Origin: Erythrobacter mangrovi
GTDB taxonomy: Bacteria > Pseudomonadota > Alphaproteobacteria > Sphingomonadales > Sphingomonadaceae
Length of the DNA: 64,000 bases
Reading direction: 5' to 3'
Assembly (NCBI RefSeq): GCF_013260645.1
Contig: NZ_CP053921.1
Span: forward strand, 2,217,281-2,281,280
The position numbers and the translations under genes were made by a program. Positions 39,081 through 47,777 of this stretch are shown here, piece after piece. The notes under the pieces were generated by a model. That model was not told the origin of the DNA and did no database searches. It saw only the letters and a program-made list of their open reading frames with translations. Each line of letters begins with the position of its first letter. The stretch's first letter is position 1.

Positions 39081-39671
39081 TCACCGCAGGCCGCGGATGC
39101 CCTTGAAGTCTACGTCGGTCACCCGACCACGTTCGACATAACAGGTGAAGCTGCCGCTATCGCGATCGTTCCAGCGATCATACCGATCATGCCGGTCACG
39201 GTGGCCCCAGCGGTCGTAGCGGCCGCCGCCATAGTTGCCGTCGACGACCATCCTGCCCTTGACCCTCCAGCCATAGCGGGTGTCATCCACATCGCGAATA
39301 TCGGTTACCTGGGCGTAGCGGTAGCCATAGCGCCTTGCATCCTGGCGCGCGGCGTTGACGCAGCGTTCCACCGCACGGCGCGGATTGCCGCGGTGCGCGT
39401 AGGCGTTGTCGCGGTAGGCATTGCCGTCACGATAGTAACGACCGTCGCGGTAGTAACGACCGTCGCGATAGTAATCGCGATCCCTGCTTGCTGCGCTGGC
39501 GATAGCGGCGATGCCGCCGATGACGACTGCGCCGGCGATTACGTCGCCGACCGAAATACCATCGTGGTCGCGGTCACGGGCCTGGGCTGGGGTTGCTCCC
39601 GCAAGCGCCATGGCGCCGACGGCAGCCGTTGCGATCCCACCCTTCGCAATGGACTTGAGGTTCTTGGTCAT
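39081..39671 (-). CDS. exported glycine-zipper protein, unknown function (paralog 2)
   Basis: 196 residues with signal peptide (KGGIATAAVGAMALAGATPAQA). GDVIAGAVVIGGIAAIASAAS matches the paralog almost exactly. Then a tyrosine/arginine repeat DGRYYRDGRYYRDG, a globular domain (AVERCVNAARQDARRYGYRYAQVTDI, with GWRVKGRM) and an Arg/Tyr/Asp-rich end. Two cysteines are kept. No enzyme motif. The two paralogs are tandem, so a duplication is likely. Confidence 0.82.
   Translation of the reverse strand: MTKNLKSIAKGGIATAAVGAMALAGATPAQARDRDHDGISVGDVIAGAVVIGGIAAIASAASRDRDYYRDGRYYRDGRYYRDGNAYRDNAYAHRGNPRRAVERCVNAARQDARRYGYRYAQVTDIRDVDDTRYGWRVKGRMVVDGNYGGGRYDRWGHRDRHDRYDRWNDRDSGSFTCYVERGRVTDVDFKGIRGLR
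39429..39472. repeat. in-gene 18-bp tandem repeat
   Basis: GATAGTAACGACCGTCGC and GTAGTAACGACCGTCGCG-type units run in tandem, with a third partial copy. They encode the RYYRDG repeats of the exported protein. Copy number could vary between strains. Confidence 0.6.
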
Positions 39672-39952
39672 GTGAGGCTCTCCTCAGAAGTACCGCGGCG
39701 GGATTGCCTCGGTTGAGCCTCTTCTATGTGATTCGCAGTGAGGTGACGCTGAACTCCCGCGACAGCCATTGTTCATATTTAAACCGCTTTTTATGAATGT
39801 TAATTCACGCTCTCTATCAGATATTTAGGCCCGGAGCGCTGCCAATCATGAGCCCGGGACTCTCATTTACGCGACCCAATTGGAACGCCAGTTATTCAGC
39901 TAAAAACCGCTTTTTCTTAACCACCTCAAGTGCCGCGTAGGCATGCTCAGCA
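39672..39952. other. AT-rich intergenic region without a gene
   Basis: No credible coding sequence. It holds two copies of AAACCGCTTTTT (39781-39792 and 39904-39915), 123 bases apart, in AT-rich surroundings. The right end leads into the rplQ terminator; the left end should carry the promoter of the exported protein gene at 39671. Confidence 0.6.
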
Positions 39953-39988
39953 AAACGAAAAGGGCCGGACAGTTTCCTGTCCGGCCCT
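39953..39988 (-). terminator. terminator of the alpha ribosomal operon
   Basis: AGGGCCGGACAG-TTTC-CTGTCCGGCCCT forms a perfect 12-bp stem. Read on the minus strand it is followed by TTTCGTTT. It lies 25 bases past the rplQ stop. A strong intrinsic terminator. Confidence 0.9.
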
Positions 39989-40012
39989 CCGTGTTTCGTA
40001 TCGAGTGTCGCC

Positions 40013-40432
40013 TCAGGCGTCTTCGAATTCTTCTTCGCTTACCACCGGGCCAGAGTCCTGGCCCTTGGCGTCGACGTCGCGGTCGACCAGTTCGATCACT
40101 GCCATGGGGGCAGCGTCGCCAGCGCGGAAGCCCGCCTTGATGATGCGGGTGTAGCCGCCGTCACGGTCGGAATAGCGCTCGGCCAGCACGTCGAACAGCT
40201 TCTTCAGCTGGGTCTCGTCTCCAAGGCGGCTCATGGCCAGGCGGCGGTTCGACAGGCCGCCACGCTTCGCCAGCGTAATCAGCTTTTCGACATAGGGACG
40301 CAGTTCCTTCGCCTTGGGGGCGGTGGTCATGATCTGCTCGTGCTTCACCAGCGCGGCAGCCATGTTGCGGAACATCGCGTTGCGGTGGCCGGTCTTGCGC
40401 TGCAGCTTGCGGCCGGAAAGTTTGTGACGCAT
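40013..40432 (-). CDS. rplQ: 50S ribosomal protein L17
   Basis: 139 residues; the N-terminus [20 protein letters not shown] is diagnostic. It lines the region near the peptide exit tunnel. The tail after ~120 ([23 protein letters not shown]) is an acidic extension beyond the E. coli length. Last gene of the rpsM-rpsK-rpoA-rplQ unit, with a hairpin between it and rpoA and a strong terminator after it. Confidence 0.98.
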   Translation of the reverse strand: MRHKLSGRKLQRKTGHRNAMFRNMAAALVKHEQIMTTAPKAKELRPYVEKLITLAKRGGLSNRRLAMSRLGDETQLKKLFDVLAERYSDRDGGYTRIIKAGFRAGDAAPMAVIELVDRDVDAKGQDSGPVVSEEEFEDA

Positions 40433-40481
40433 TTCTCTACTTCCTTCGTTCGTAAGGGGCCCGTTCTAGGTAGCCCGGTAC

Positions 40482-40505
40482 GGGCCGGAATTGCGGGTCC
40501 GGCCC
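40482..40505 (-). other. hairpin between rpoA and rplQ
   Basis: GGGCCGGA-ATTGCGGG-TCCGGCCC, a perfect 8-bp stem 17 bases after the rpoA stop. No T-run follows. Possibly an RNA processing or stability element. Confidence 0.55.
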
Positions 40506-40522
40506 ATGCCCGTTGCGAGGTA

Positions 40523-41578
40523 TTAGCCCAGCAGCTCCTGTTCGAGCTTCTTGGCCATTTCCTCGATGTTTTCAGGCGGCCAGCCCGGGATGTCCATGCC
40601 GAGGCGCAGACCCATCGAGCTCAGGACTTCCTTGATCTCGTTGAGCGACTTGCGACCGAAGTTCGGCGTGCGGAGCATCTCGGCCTCGGTCTTCTGGACC
40701 AGGTCGCCGATGTAGATGATGTTGTCGTTCTTGAGGCAGTTGGCCGAACGCACCGACAGCTCGAGCTCGTCGACCTTCTTGAGCAGGTAACGGTTGAGCT
40801 GGTTGGTGTCGCTTTCCTGCGGCTCGGCGGCGACGCCGATCATGGCGCTCGACGGCTGCGGGATGCCATCCTCGAAGTGGACGAACAGCGTCAGCTGGTC
40901 CTGGAGAATGCGCGCGGCATAGGCCACGGCGTCTTCCGGAGTGACGGTGCCATCGGTTTCGACGTTCAACGAGAGCTTGTCGTAGTCGAGTTCCTGGCCA
41001 ACGCGGGCGTTCTCGACCTTGTAGCTCACCTGGCGAACCGGCGAATAGAGCGAGTCGACCGGGATCAGGCCGATCGGCGCATCGACCGGACGGTTCATGA
41101 CAGCCGGGCGATAGCCCTTACCGGTGTCGGCGGTGAGCTCCATGTTGAGCGTCGCGCCTTCGTCGAGGTGGCAGATCACGAGATCCTTGTTCATCACCTC
41201 GATGTCGCCGGTCACGGCGATATCGCCGGCCTTAACTTCGGCGGGGCCTGTGGCGGAGAGCTGCAGGCGCTTGAGGCCTTCGCCTTCCATCTTGAGCGCG
41301 ATCTGCTTCACGTTCAGGACGATGTCGGTCACGTCCTCGCGCACACCGGCGAGCGAGGAGAATTCGTGCAGCACACCTTCGATCTTGATCGAGGTGATCG
41401 CAGCGCCCTGGAGCGAGCTGAGCAGCACGCGACGCAGCGCGTTGCCGAGCGTCAGGCCAAAGCCACGCTCTAGCGGTTCGGCAACGAAAGTCGCCTTGCG
41501 GCTCTTGTCGCCGCCATCCTTGATTTCAAGGCTGTTGGGTTTCTTGAGTTCCTGCCAGTTCTTGATGTTGACGGACAT
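40523..41578 (-). CDS. rpoA: DNA-directed RNA polymerase alpha subunit
   Basis: 351 residues. The N-terminal dimerisation domain ([22 protein letters not shown] split around ~35-55) assembles beta and beta'. The C-terminal domain from about residue 260 has the helix-hairpin-helix elements [20 protein letters not shown] and [19 protein letters not shown], which contact UP elements and activators. Slightly longer than E. coli (329). Flanked on both sides by intercistronic hairpins. Confidence 0.98.
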   Translation of the reverse strand: MSVNIKNWQELKKPNSLEIKDGGDKSRKATFVAEPLERGFGLTLGNALRRVLLSSLQGAAITSIKIEGVLHEFSSLAGVREDVTDIVLNVKQIALKMEGEGLKRLQLSATGPAEVKAGDIAVTGDIEVMNKDLVICHLDEGATLNMELTADTGKGYRPAVMNRPVDAPIGLIPVDSLYSPVRQVSYKVENARVGQELDYDKLSLNVETDGTVTPEDAVAYAARILQDQLTLFVHFEDGIPQPSSAMIGVAAEPQESDTNQLNRYLLKKVDELELSVRSANCLKNDNIIYIGDLVQKTEAEMLRTPNFGRKSLNEIKEVLSSMGLRLGMDIPGWPPENIEEMAKKLEQELLG

Positions 41579-41605
41579 GGATATCCCCTGGTTCGGATGC
41601 GGGCA

Positions 41606-41672
41606 GGACCGGAGCTCTTTCTCAAGAGCGCCCGGTCCGTGGAGAGTGTCGGCGTCCTGTTATCAGGACGCC
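41606..41672 (-). other. two strong hairpins between rpsK and rpoA
   Basis: Hairpin 1 is 41651-41672, GGCGTCCTG-TTAT-CAGGACGCC (9 bp). Hairpin 2 is 41606-41638: outer arms GGACCGG/CCGGTCC with an inner GCTCTT/AAGAGC. No T-runs, so not terminators. They may set differential expression or mRNA stability of rpoA relative to rpsK. Confidence 0.65.
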
Positions 41673-41685
41673 GGGCAGGTACGGA

Positions 41686-42075
41686 TCAGACGCGACGACG
41701 CTTGGACGGGCGAACCCCGTTGTGCGGGATCGGCGTCACGTCGCGGATCGAAGTAATGGTGAAGCCCACAGCCGCAAGACCGCGCAGTGCGCTCTCGCGA
41801 CCCGAGCCCGGGCCCTTCACTTCGACCTCAAGGGTGCGCACGCCGTGCTCTGCGGCCTTGCGGCCCGCATCGTCGGCGGCGACCTGGGCGGCATAGGGCG
41901 TCGACTTGCGGCTGCCCTTGAAGCCCATCATGCCGGCGCTGGACCAACTGATGGCATTGCCCTGCGCGTCGGTGATGGTGATCATGGTGTTGTTGAAGCT
42001 GGCGTTGATGTGCGCAACGCCGGAAGAAATGTTCTTCTTGTCGCGGCGCCTGATACGGCCGGGTTCGCGTGCCAT
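41686..42075 (-). CDS. rpsK: 30S ribosomal protein S11
   Basis: 129 residues. Family elements [38 protein letters not shown] and the C-terminus [15 protein letters not shown]. Platform protein of the small subunit. Follows rpsM by 53 bases. Confidence 0.98.
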   Translation of the reverse strand: MAREPGRIRRRDKKNISSGVAHINASFNNTMITITDAQGNAISWSSAGMMGFKGSRKSTPYAAQVAADDAGRKAAEHGVRTLEVEVKGPGSGRESALRGLAAVGFTITSIRDVTPIPHNGVRPSKRRRV

Positions 42076-42128
42076 GGTGTGTGTTCCTCTATTCTCTCAA
42101 GAAGGGAAAAGCGCTGGGAGACCCAGGC

Positions 42129-42497
42129 TTACTTCTTCTTGCCGGCGATCGGCTTGGCCTTACCCTTGCGGGTACGGGCATTGGTGTGGGTACGCTGGCC
42201 GCGAACGGGCAGGCCGGCACGATGACGAAGGCCGCGGAAGGACTTGAGATCCATCAGGCGCTTGATGTTCATCGCGGTGTTGCGACGAAGGTCGCCTTCA
42301 ACCGTGTAGTCGGCGTCGATGGCCTCGCGGATGCGCAGCACTTCCTCGTCAGAGAGGTCCTGCACGCGACGCGCGTGATCGATACCAAGCTTGTTCGCGA
42401 TCTCAACGGCCGTGGTGCGGCCGATACCGTGAATGTAGGTGAGCGCGATGATAACGCGCTTGTTGGTGGGGATATTGACCCCGGCAATACGAGCCAC
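42129..42497 (-). CDS. rpsM: 30S ribosomal protein S13
   Basis: 122 residues. [25 protein letters not shown] and the C-terminal [20 protein letters not shown] are diagnostic. Located at the subunit head, contacting the P-site tRNA and L5. First gene of the alpha block here, because gdhA and an SRPBCC gene separate it from adk; it therefore needs its own promoter, and candidates are present upstream. Confidence 0.98.
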   Translation of the reverse strand: MARIAGVNIPTNKRVIIALTYIHGIGRTTAVEIANKLGIDHARRVQDLSDEEVLRIREAIDADYTVEGDLRRNTAMNIKRLMDLKSFRGLRHRAGLPVRGQRTHTNARTRKGKAKPIAGKKK

Positions 42498-42610
42498 TTA
42501 CTTCTCCATGCTCCACAGGGAACTGCCGGAACGCGCCGGCACCCCTATCTCATCGCTCAATTCACCGACCGCATGCGGACGCAGATAACGCAAAAAGCCC
42601 GGATGGCGCG

Positions 42611-42689
42611 CTCATAGGCTGTCGCCTGCCGGACTCACCGCAAGTGTCGAATGAACCGCGCGCTTAGGCGGATTCGCCCGAGGCGTCAA
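42611..42689 (-). promoter_or_regulatory. candidate promoters of rpsM-rpsK-rpoA-rplQ
   Basis: On the minus strand, TTGACG (42684-42689), a 17-base spacer and TAAGCG (42661-42666) are followed by CGCGG. A second -10-like TATGAG (42611-42616) is followed by CGCGCCATCC, resembling the start regions of the rpsL and rpsJ promoters, but its -35 is poor. Predicted from sequence only. Confidence 0.5.
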
Positions 42690-42691
42690 CC

Positions 42692-42709
42692 GCCTTGCAC
42701 GCGCAAGGC
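42692..42709 (-). other. hairpin between gdhA and rpsM
   Basis: GCCTTGC-ACGC-GCAAGGC, a perfect 7-bp stem. A T6 run lies about 13 bases upstream of it on the minus strand, not after it, so termination of gdhA here is uncertain. Confidence 0.4.
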
Positions 42710-42786
42710 AACAGGGCCGCAAAAAAGGGCGGTCCGTCACCTCATCCACGCGCTCTACACCAGCAAATCCGGCAGGTCAAAACCTC

Positions 42787-44148
42787 TCACATGACCCCGA
42801 ATGCGAGCATGGCGTCGGCAACCTTCTTGAAGCCCGCAATATTGGCCCCGCGGACGTAGTCGACATAGCCGCCTTCGCTCGTGCCATATTCGACGCACTT
42901 CTCGTGGATGCCTTCCATCAGTTCGGTCAGCATCTGGCCTAACCGTTCGTGGTTCCAGCTGATCCGCTCCGAGTTCTGGCTCATCTCGAGGCCCGAGACC
43001 GCGACCCCACCGGCATTCGCCGCCTTGCCCGGTGCATAGAGCGTGTGCGCATCGTGGAACACCTTCACCCCGTCGAGCGTGGTTGGCATGTTCGCACCTT
43101 CACTCACCGCGATGACGCCGTTGGCGACTAGTTCCCTGGCTTCCTCTTCATTGAGTTCGTTCTGCGTTGCACAGGGCAATGCCAGTTCGCATGGCACATC
43201 CCACGGGCGCTTGTCGGCATGGAAGCTTGAACCGGTGAAGTGGTCGGCATACTCGCTGATCCGGCCGCGCTTCACGTTCTTGAGATGCTTGATCCAGTCG
43301 ATCTTCTCCTGGTTCAAGCCTTCCGGATCATGGATAAACCCGCCACTGTCGGACAGGGTCAGTACCTTGGCGCCGAGCTGGGTGAGCTTCTCCGCCGCAT
43401 GGGTCGCCACGTTGCCGGAGCCGGAAACGATGGCCGTCTTCCCAGCAACGTCATTACCGGCGTGCTTGAGCATGTTCTGCATGAAGTAGACCGCGCCATA
43501 GCCGGTTGCTTCAGGCCGCATCTTCGACCCGCCGTATTCGGTGCCCTTGCCCGTCAGTACGCCTTCCCAGCGATTGGTGATGCGCTTGTACTGGCCGAAC
43601 ATGTAGCCGATCTCGCGCGCACCGACGCCGATATCGCCCGCCGGCACGTCAGTGTCGGGGCCGATGTGACGATAGAGCTCGGTCATGAAGGCCTGGCAGA
43701 AGCGCATGACCTCCGCGTCGGACTTGCCCTTGGGATTGAAGTTCGCACCGCCCTTGCCGCCGCCCATCGGCAAGCCGGTGAGCGAATTCTTGAAAGTCTG
43801 TTCGAAGGCGAGGAACTTGAGCGTCCCTTCGGTCACACTGGGATGGAAGCGGATCCCGCCCTTGTAGGGGCCGATGGCATTGTTGCACTGGACGCGCCAC
43901 CCGCGCTGGACGCGGACGTTGTGGTTGTCGTCCTCCCAGCAGACCCGGAAGGAAACGATCCGGTCTGGTTCCGCAATCCGGCGCAGGATCTGGGCAGCGT
44001 GGTATTCTTCCTTGTCCTCGATGAAACTGAAGATGTCCTGCGCCACTTCCTGGACCGCCTGGACGAATTCGGGCTGCCCCGGGTTGCGGCGCTTCACGCC
44101 TTCCATGAATGTCGGGAAATCGACGTGCCGATCGTATATCGAAGCCAT
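42787..44148 (-). CDS. gdhA: NADP-type glutamate dehydrogenase
   Basis: 453 residues, the length of the hexameric bacterial type I enzyme. ATG at 44148 with AGAGGTG upstream. Glutamate-binding PMGGGKGG with the catalytic lysine region, PAGDIGVGAREIGYMFGQY, dinucleotide fold VSGSGNVATHAAEKL, and the C-terminal half ANAGGVAVSGLEMSQNS. Makes glutamate from 2-oxoglutarate and ammonia. It sits inside the ribosomal cluster between adk and rpsM, next to an SRPBCC gene, which is unusual. Confidence 0.97.
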   Translation of the reverse strand: MASIYDRHVDFPTFMEGVKRRNPGQPEFVQAVQEVAQDIFSFIEDKEEYHAAQILRRIAEPDRIVSFRVCWEDDNHNVRVQRGWRVQCNNAIGPYKGGIRFHPSVTEGTLKFLAFEQTFKNSLTGLPMGGGKGGANFNPKGKSDAEVMRFCQAFMTELYRHIGPDTDVPAGDIGVGAREIGYMFGQYKRITNRWEGVLTGKGTEYGGSKMRPEATGYGAVYFMQNMLKHAGNDVAGKTAIVSGSGNVATHAAEKLTQLGAKVLTLSDSGGFIHDPEGLNQEKIDWIKHLKNVKRGRISEYADHFTGSSFHADKRPWDVPCELALPCATQNELNEEEARELVANGVIAVSEGANMPTTLDGVKVFHDAHTLYAPGKAANAGGVAVSGLEMSQNSERISWNHERLGQMLTELMEGIHEKCVEYGTSEGGYVDYVRGANIAGFKKVADAMLAFGVM

Positions 44149-44235
44149 AGGTCACACCTCTGCTGCTGCCCCTGCCGGGGCCTGGAAGATTCTCGTGCGA
44201 CCTGCGCGCCCGTTGCCCGGACGATCTCTAGGCGG

Positions 44236-44868
44236 TTATTCTCTCTCCAACGCGTCAATCTGCGTTTCGAGGCTGAGTTCTTCGTCTGTTGCGTTCGCAT
44301 TCTCGACCGGCACCTCCGGGTCGTCGATCCCACCAAGATGATCGCGAAGACGCACCAGTTGCTGGCTCAATACACCATCGACGGCCTTTGCCAGTTCGGC
44401 AGGCTTGTAGCGCATCGACCCGCCCACATTGTACTCCCAAAGGACCCGGGTCCCACCCTCGATTTCCTTGAGAGTCATCGTCAGCACACCGTCCGCCGGC
44501 TCGCTTTGCAAGGGACCCAACCCGCCGCGCAACCGCAAAACCTTGAGCGGGTAAGCCTGGATTACCATCGCATGCGACACGCTCCCATCGAGCGAAAAGC
44601 CGTCCTTGCCGTCTTGGCCCGGGATGCGCTCGCAGAAGCAACCGCCAGCCTGCGGCGTGAGTGTCATGTTAGACGCATCGCCCGACCAGGTGTGCTCATC
44701 GCTCCACCACTCACCAGGCTTGGTGAGTGCCAGCCAGGTCTGCCGCGGGTTGGCCGCCACGCTTACCGCGTCGCGGACCACAAAACCGTCTGCACGAGTC
44801 TCCACCACCTCTGCCGCCACAGGAGTAGCGACAAGAACGGCAAGCATGGCAACGGCGCAGCGAAACAT
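44236..44868 (-). CDS. exported SRPBCC (START-like) domain protein
   Basis: 210 residues. ATG at 44868 with GGGAG upstream; signal peptide MFRCAVAMLAVLVATPVAA. The helix-grip fold pattern (DAVSVAANPRQTWLALTKPGEWW...), GGCFCERIPG and WEYNVGGSM suggests a polyketide-cyclase/START-like lipid-binding domain. The C-terminus ends in an acidic coil. Function unknown. Codirectional with gdhA, 87 bases apart. Confidence 0.82.
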   Translation of the reverse strand: MFRCAVAMLAVLVATPVAAEVVETRADGFVVRDAVSVAANPRQTWLALTKPGEWWSDEHTWSGDASNMTLTPQAGGCFCERIPGQDGKDGFSLDGSVSHAMVIQAYPLKVLRLRGGLGPLQSEPADGVLTMTLKEIEGGTRVLWEYNVGGSMRYKPAELAKAVDGVLSQQLVRLRDHLGGIDDPEVPVENANATDEELSLETQIDALERE

Positions 44869-44932
44869 CCTCAACTCCCTTTGGAGATGAGGTCTTAGGC
44901 CAAGCGGAGAGGGTTGGAAAGGTGGTGCGAAA

Positions 44933-45580
44933 TCAGCGCGAAAGGATCGCGTCGATCGCCGACGCGACATCTTCGATCGCAGCCATGCCATCGACCCGGC
45001 TGACAACCCCGCGCGCCTCGTAACCCGGCAGGATCGGCGCGGTCTTGGCGCGGTATTCCTTCATCCGGGTGCGGACGGTTTCTTCATTGTCGTCAGGGCG
45101 ACGCTTGAACTCGGTCGAACCACACTTGTCGCAGACGCCTTCAACCGCCGGGCGCTTGAATACGTCGTGATAGCCTTCGCCGCAATTGGCGCAGGTGAAG
45201 CGCCCGGTGATACGCTCGACAAGGGCATCTTCGTTCACCTCGAGTTCGATCACGTGATCGAGGTTGCGGTCATGCTTGGCAAGGATCGCATCGAGGCTTT
45301 CGGCCTGTGCCGCAGTCCGCGGGTACCCGTCGAAGATCGCGCCGGTTTCGGGGCCCATCGCCGCCAGTTCGGCATCGATCAGCTCGGACACGATCTCGTC
45401 CGAGACCAGCTCGCCGCGGTCCATGACAGCCTTGGCCTTGAGACCGACCGGTGTAGCGGCCTTCACCGCCGCACGGAGCATATCGCCGGTTGATAGTTGG
45501 CGCATGCCATAGCGCTCGACGAGCCGATGCGCCTGGGTGCCCTTGCCTGCGCCCGGAGGGCCCAGAAGGATGATGTCCAT
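44933..45580 (-). CDS. adk: adenylate kinase
   Basis: 215 residues. ATG at 45580; P-loop GPPGAGKGTQ, STGDMLRA, and DGYPRTAAQAE. The LID has two cysteine pairs (FTCANCGEGYH and VCDKCGS), the zinc-structured type rather than the H-bonded E. coli type. Interconverts ATP, ADP and AMP. It follows secY by 35 bases, the usual alphaproteobacterial order. Confidence 0.97.
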   Translation of the reverse strand: MDIILLGPPGAGKGTQAHRLVERYGMRQLSTGDMLRAAVKAATPVGLKAKAVMDRGELVSDEIVSELIDAELAAMGPETGAIFDGYPRTAAQAESLDAILAKHDRNLDHVIELEVNEDALVERITGRFTCANCGEGYHDVFKRPAVEGVCDKCGSTEFKRRPDDNEETVRTRMKEYRAKTAPILPGYEARGVVSRVDGMAAIEDVASAIDAILSR

Positions 45581-45615
45581 GAGAGTCGTGTCCCCCTTCG
45601 CCTGCGCAGGATGCC

Positions 45616-46980
45616 CTAACGCAGACGGCCCTTCAACTTGGCCTTCTTGATGAGATCGCCATACTGGTGCGCCAGCAGGTGCGACTGGATCTGGCTGATG
45701 GTGTCGACGGTCACGTTGACCACGATCAGCAGGCTGGTTCCGCCCAGGAAAAGCGGTACGCCGGTCTGCGCGATACCCCATTCGGGAATGACGCAGACGA
45801 TCGTCAGGTAGATCGCGCCAACCACGGTGATACGGGTCAGGACGTAGTCGAGATATTCCTCGGTCCGCTTGCCTGGCCGAATACCGGGAATGAAGCCGCC
45901 ATTCCTCTTGAGGTTCTCGGCAGTCTCTTCCGGATTGAAGACGATCGCAGTGTAGAAGAAGCTGAAGAAGATGATCCCCGCCGCATAGAGCGCCATGTAG
46001 ATCGGCTGCCCATGCTGGAGGTATTGCAGGACCGTCTGCAGGATCGAACCGAATGTCGTATCGGTGCTGACCGAATTGCCGGCAAACTGGGTGATCGTGA
46101 GCGGCAGCAACAACAGCGAGCTGGCGAAGATCGGCGGAATAACGCCGGCAGTATTGAGCTTGAGCGGCAGGTGCGAGCGGTCGGCCTGCATCATGCCGCG
46201 CTGGGTGGCCCGCTTGGGATACTGGATCAGCAGGCGGCGCTGGGCGCGCTCCATGAAACAGATGAACAGGATCACCGCGATCCCGCCCACGAGGAGACCG
46301 ATGATCGTGCCGGTCGCGATCGAGCCTTCCGAATAGCCCTTGCCCATGTTGGAGACGAAGGTCGGGAACTGCGCGACGATACCGGCCATGATGATCAGCG
46401 AGACGCCATTGCCAATCCCGCGACTGGTAATCTGTTCACCCAGCCACAGGAGGAACATCGTGCCGCCCACCAGGCTGATGACCGCAACGATACGGAACAT
46501 GATGCCCGGCTCGACCACGGCCTGGAGTCCGCTCTGCGCGCCAAAGCTTTCAAGCCCCGCAGCAAGGAACCAGCCCTGGATGGCGCAGAGGAAAACCGTA
46601 CCGTAGCGGGTGTACTGGTTGAGCTTCTGTCGCCCGGCCCCGCCTTCCTTCTTGAGCGCGGCGAGGCTCGGATGCAGCGCCGCTGCAAGCTGCACGACGA
46701 TCGACGAGGTAATATAGGGCATAACGCCGAGCGCGATCAGACTCATGCGCTCAAGGCTGCCGCCCGAGAAAGTGTTGAACAGGTCGAGGATCCCGCCTCG
46801 AGTCTGATCATAAAGACTGCTCAGGATCAGCGGGTTGACGCCCGGCAGGGGCACGAAGCTGAGGAAACGGAAAACGACCAGGGCGCCGATGGTGAACCAG
46901 ATGCGGTTCTTCAGCTCGGTGGCTTTCGAGAAATTGGCGAGACTGAGATTGCTCGCAATATTGTCGGCGCGTGATGCCAT
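45616..46980 (-). CDS. secY: protein translocase subunit SecY
   Basis: 454 residues with ten membrane helices. Central channel of the Sec machinery. Visible markers: the plug region LFNTFSGGSLERMSLIALGVMP (split around 65-90), ARYGTVFL-type cytosolic loops, and the C-terminal region NLKRNGGFIPGIRPGKRTEEYL. Encoded 103 bases after rplO. Confidence 0.98.
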   Translation of the reverse strand: MASRADNIASNLSLANFSKATELKNRIWFTIGALVVFRFLSFVPLPGVNPLILSSLYDQTRGGILDLFNTFSGGSLERMSLIALGVMPYITSSIVVQLAAALHPSLAALKKEGGAGRQKLNQYTRYGTVFLCAIQGWFLAAGLESFGAQSGLQAVVEPGIMFRIVAVISLVGGTMFLLWLGEQITSRGIGNGVSLIIMAGIVAQFPTFVSNMGKGYSEGSIATGTIIGLLVGGIAVILFICFMERAQRRLLIQYPKRATQRGMMQADRSHLPLKLNTAGVIPPIFASSLLLLPLTITQFAGNSVSTDTTFGSILQTVLQYLQHGQPIYMALYAAGIIFFSFFYTAIVFNPEETAENLKRNGGFIPGIRPGKRTEEYLDYVLTRITVVGAIYLTIVCVIPEWGIAQTGVPLFLGGTSLLIVVNVTVDTISQIQSHLLAHQYGDLIKKAKLKGRLR

Positions 46981-47083
46981 TGGTCGTGTTCGATCCTAGC
47001 TGGTCGCCGGCCCGTCCCGGCGCTGACCGGACAGATAGGGAGCGGGGAGCGGAATGTCGAACCCCGCCCCCCGATTTTCCCGA

Positions 47084-47608
47084 TTACTTGGCCTTCTTGG
47101 CCTTGTTGGCTTCGGCGCGCGCAGCCTTCTTCTCGTGCTCAGGCTGGCCCTTCTCGATGATTTCCACCGAGCCGCCGGCCTTCTCGACCGCTGCAACCGC
47201 GCCCTTCGACGCGCCAGCGACCTTGAAAGTGACCTTGGCGGTCAGTTCGCCCTTGCCGAGCAGGCGGACGCCGTCCTTGCCACCACGTGCCAGGCCAGCA
47301 GCCTGCAGCGCTTCGTGGTCGACGGTCTTCTTAACGTCGAGCTTCTTCGCGTCGATGAACTTCTGGATCATGCCCAGGTTCACTTCCGCAAAGTCCTTGG
47401 CGAAGGGGTTGTTGAAGCCGCGCTTCGGCAGGCGCATGTGCAGCGGCATCTGGCCGCCTTCAAAGCCCTTGATGGCGACGCCCGAGCGGCTCTTCTGGCC
47501 CTTCTGGCCACGGCCCGAGGTCTTGCCCTTGCCCGAACCGATGCCACGGCCCACGCGGATGCGGGACTTACGGGCGCCGGGATTGTCGCGAATATCGTTC
47601 AGTTTCAT
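47084..47608 (-). CDS. rplO: 50S ribosomal protein L15
   Basis: 174 residues. ATG at 47608 with the family start [20 protein letters not shown] and [15 protein letters not shown]. The C-terminal Lys/Ala-rich tail ([18 protein letters not shown]) is longer than in E. coli. It is cut off from rpmD by the opposite-strand glycosyltransferase gene, so transcription of rplO-secY-adk probably begins here. Confidence 0.98.
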   Translation of the reverse strand: MKLNDIRDNPGARKSRIRVGRGIGSGKGKTSGRGQKGQKSRSGVAIKGFEGGQMPLHMRLPKRGFNNPFAKDFAEVNLGMIQKFIDAKKLDVKKTVDHEALQAAGLARGGKDGVRLLGKGELTAKVTFKVAGASKGAVAAVEKAGGSVEIIEKGQPEHEKKAARAEANKAKKAK

Positions 47609-47680
47609 GTCGTATGCACTCGCTTTCGCTTGGCCCGCCAATAAGGCGGCGGGGGTTTCGCACGTTTTTGTGGAGCGGGG

Positions 47681-47709
47681 CCGATAGCGGGCGATAGGGC
47701 GCTTGTCAC
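47681..47709 (-). promoter_or_regulatory. candidate promoter of rplO-secY-adk
   Basis: On the minus strand GTGACA (47704-47709), a 17-base spacer and TATCGG (47681-47686), followed by a GC-rich start region. It is needed by the layout, because rplO is isolated from the spc operon. On the plus strand the same site reads TTGTCA and could serve as a -35 for the glycosyltransferase. Low confidence. Confidence 0.35.
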
Positions 47710-47777
47710 CCCATTTGTGCGATTGCGGAAATTTGCCCAACTGCGGTAGGGACCCGCGCAATTCGGGGGACGTTTCG

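Noticed and set aside
39429..39472. Short direct repeats as a CRISPR array
   Set aside because: The units are contiguous, without spacers, and lie in frame inside a coding gene.
43240..44898. Open frame of 552 codons opposite gdhA and the SRPBCC gene
   Set aside because: Spans two real genes and their spacer; composition is that of a complement-strand shadow.
45667..46974. Open frame of 435 codons opposite secY
   Set aside because: Very rich in D, R, H and Q, a typical complement of a membrane protein gene.
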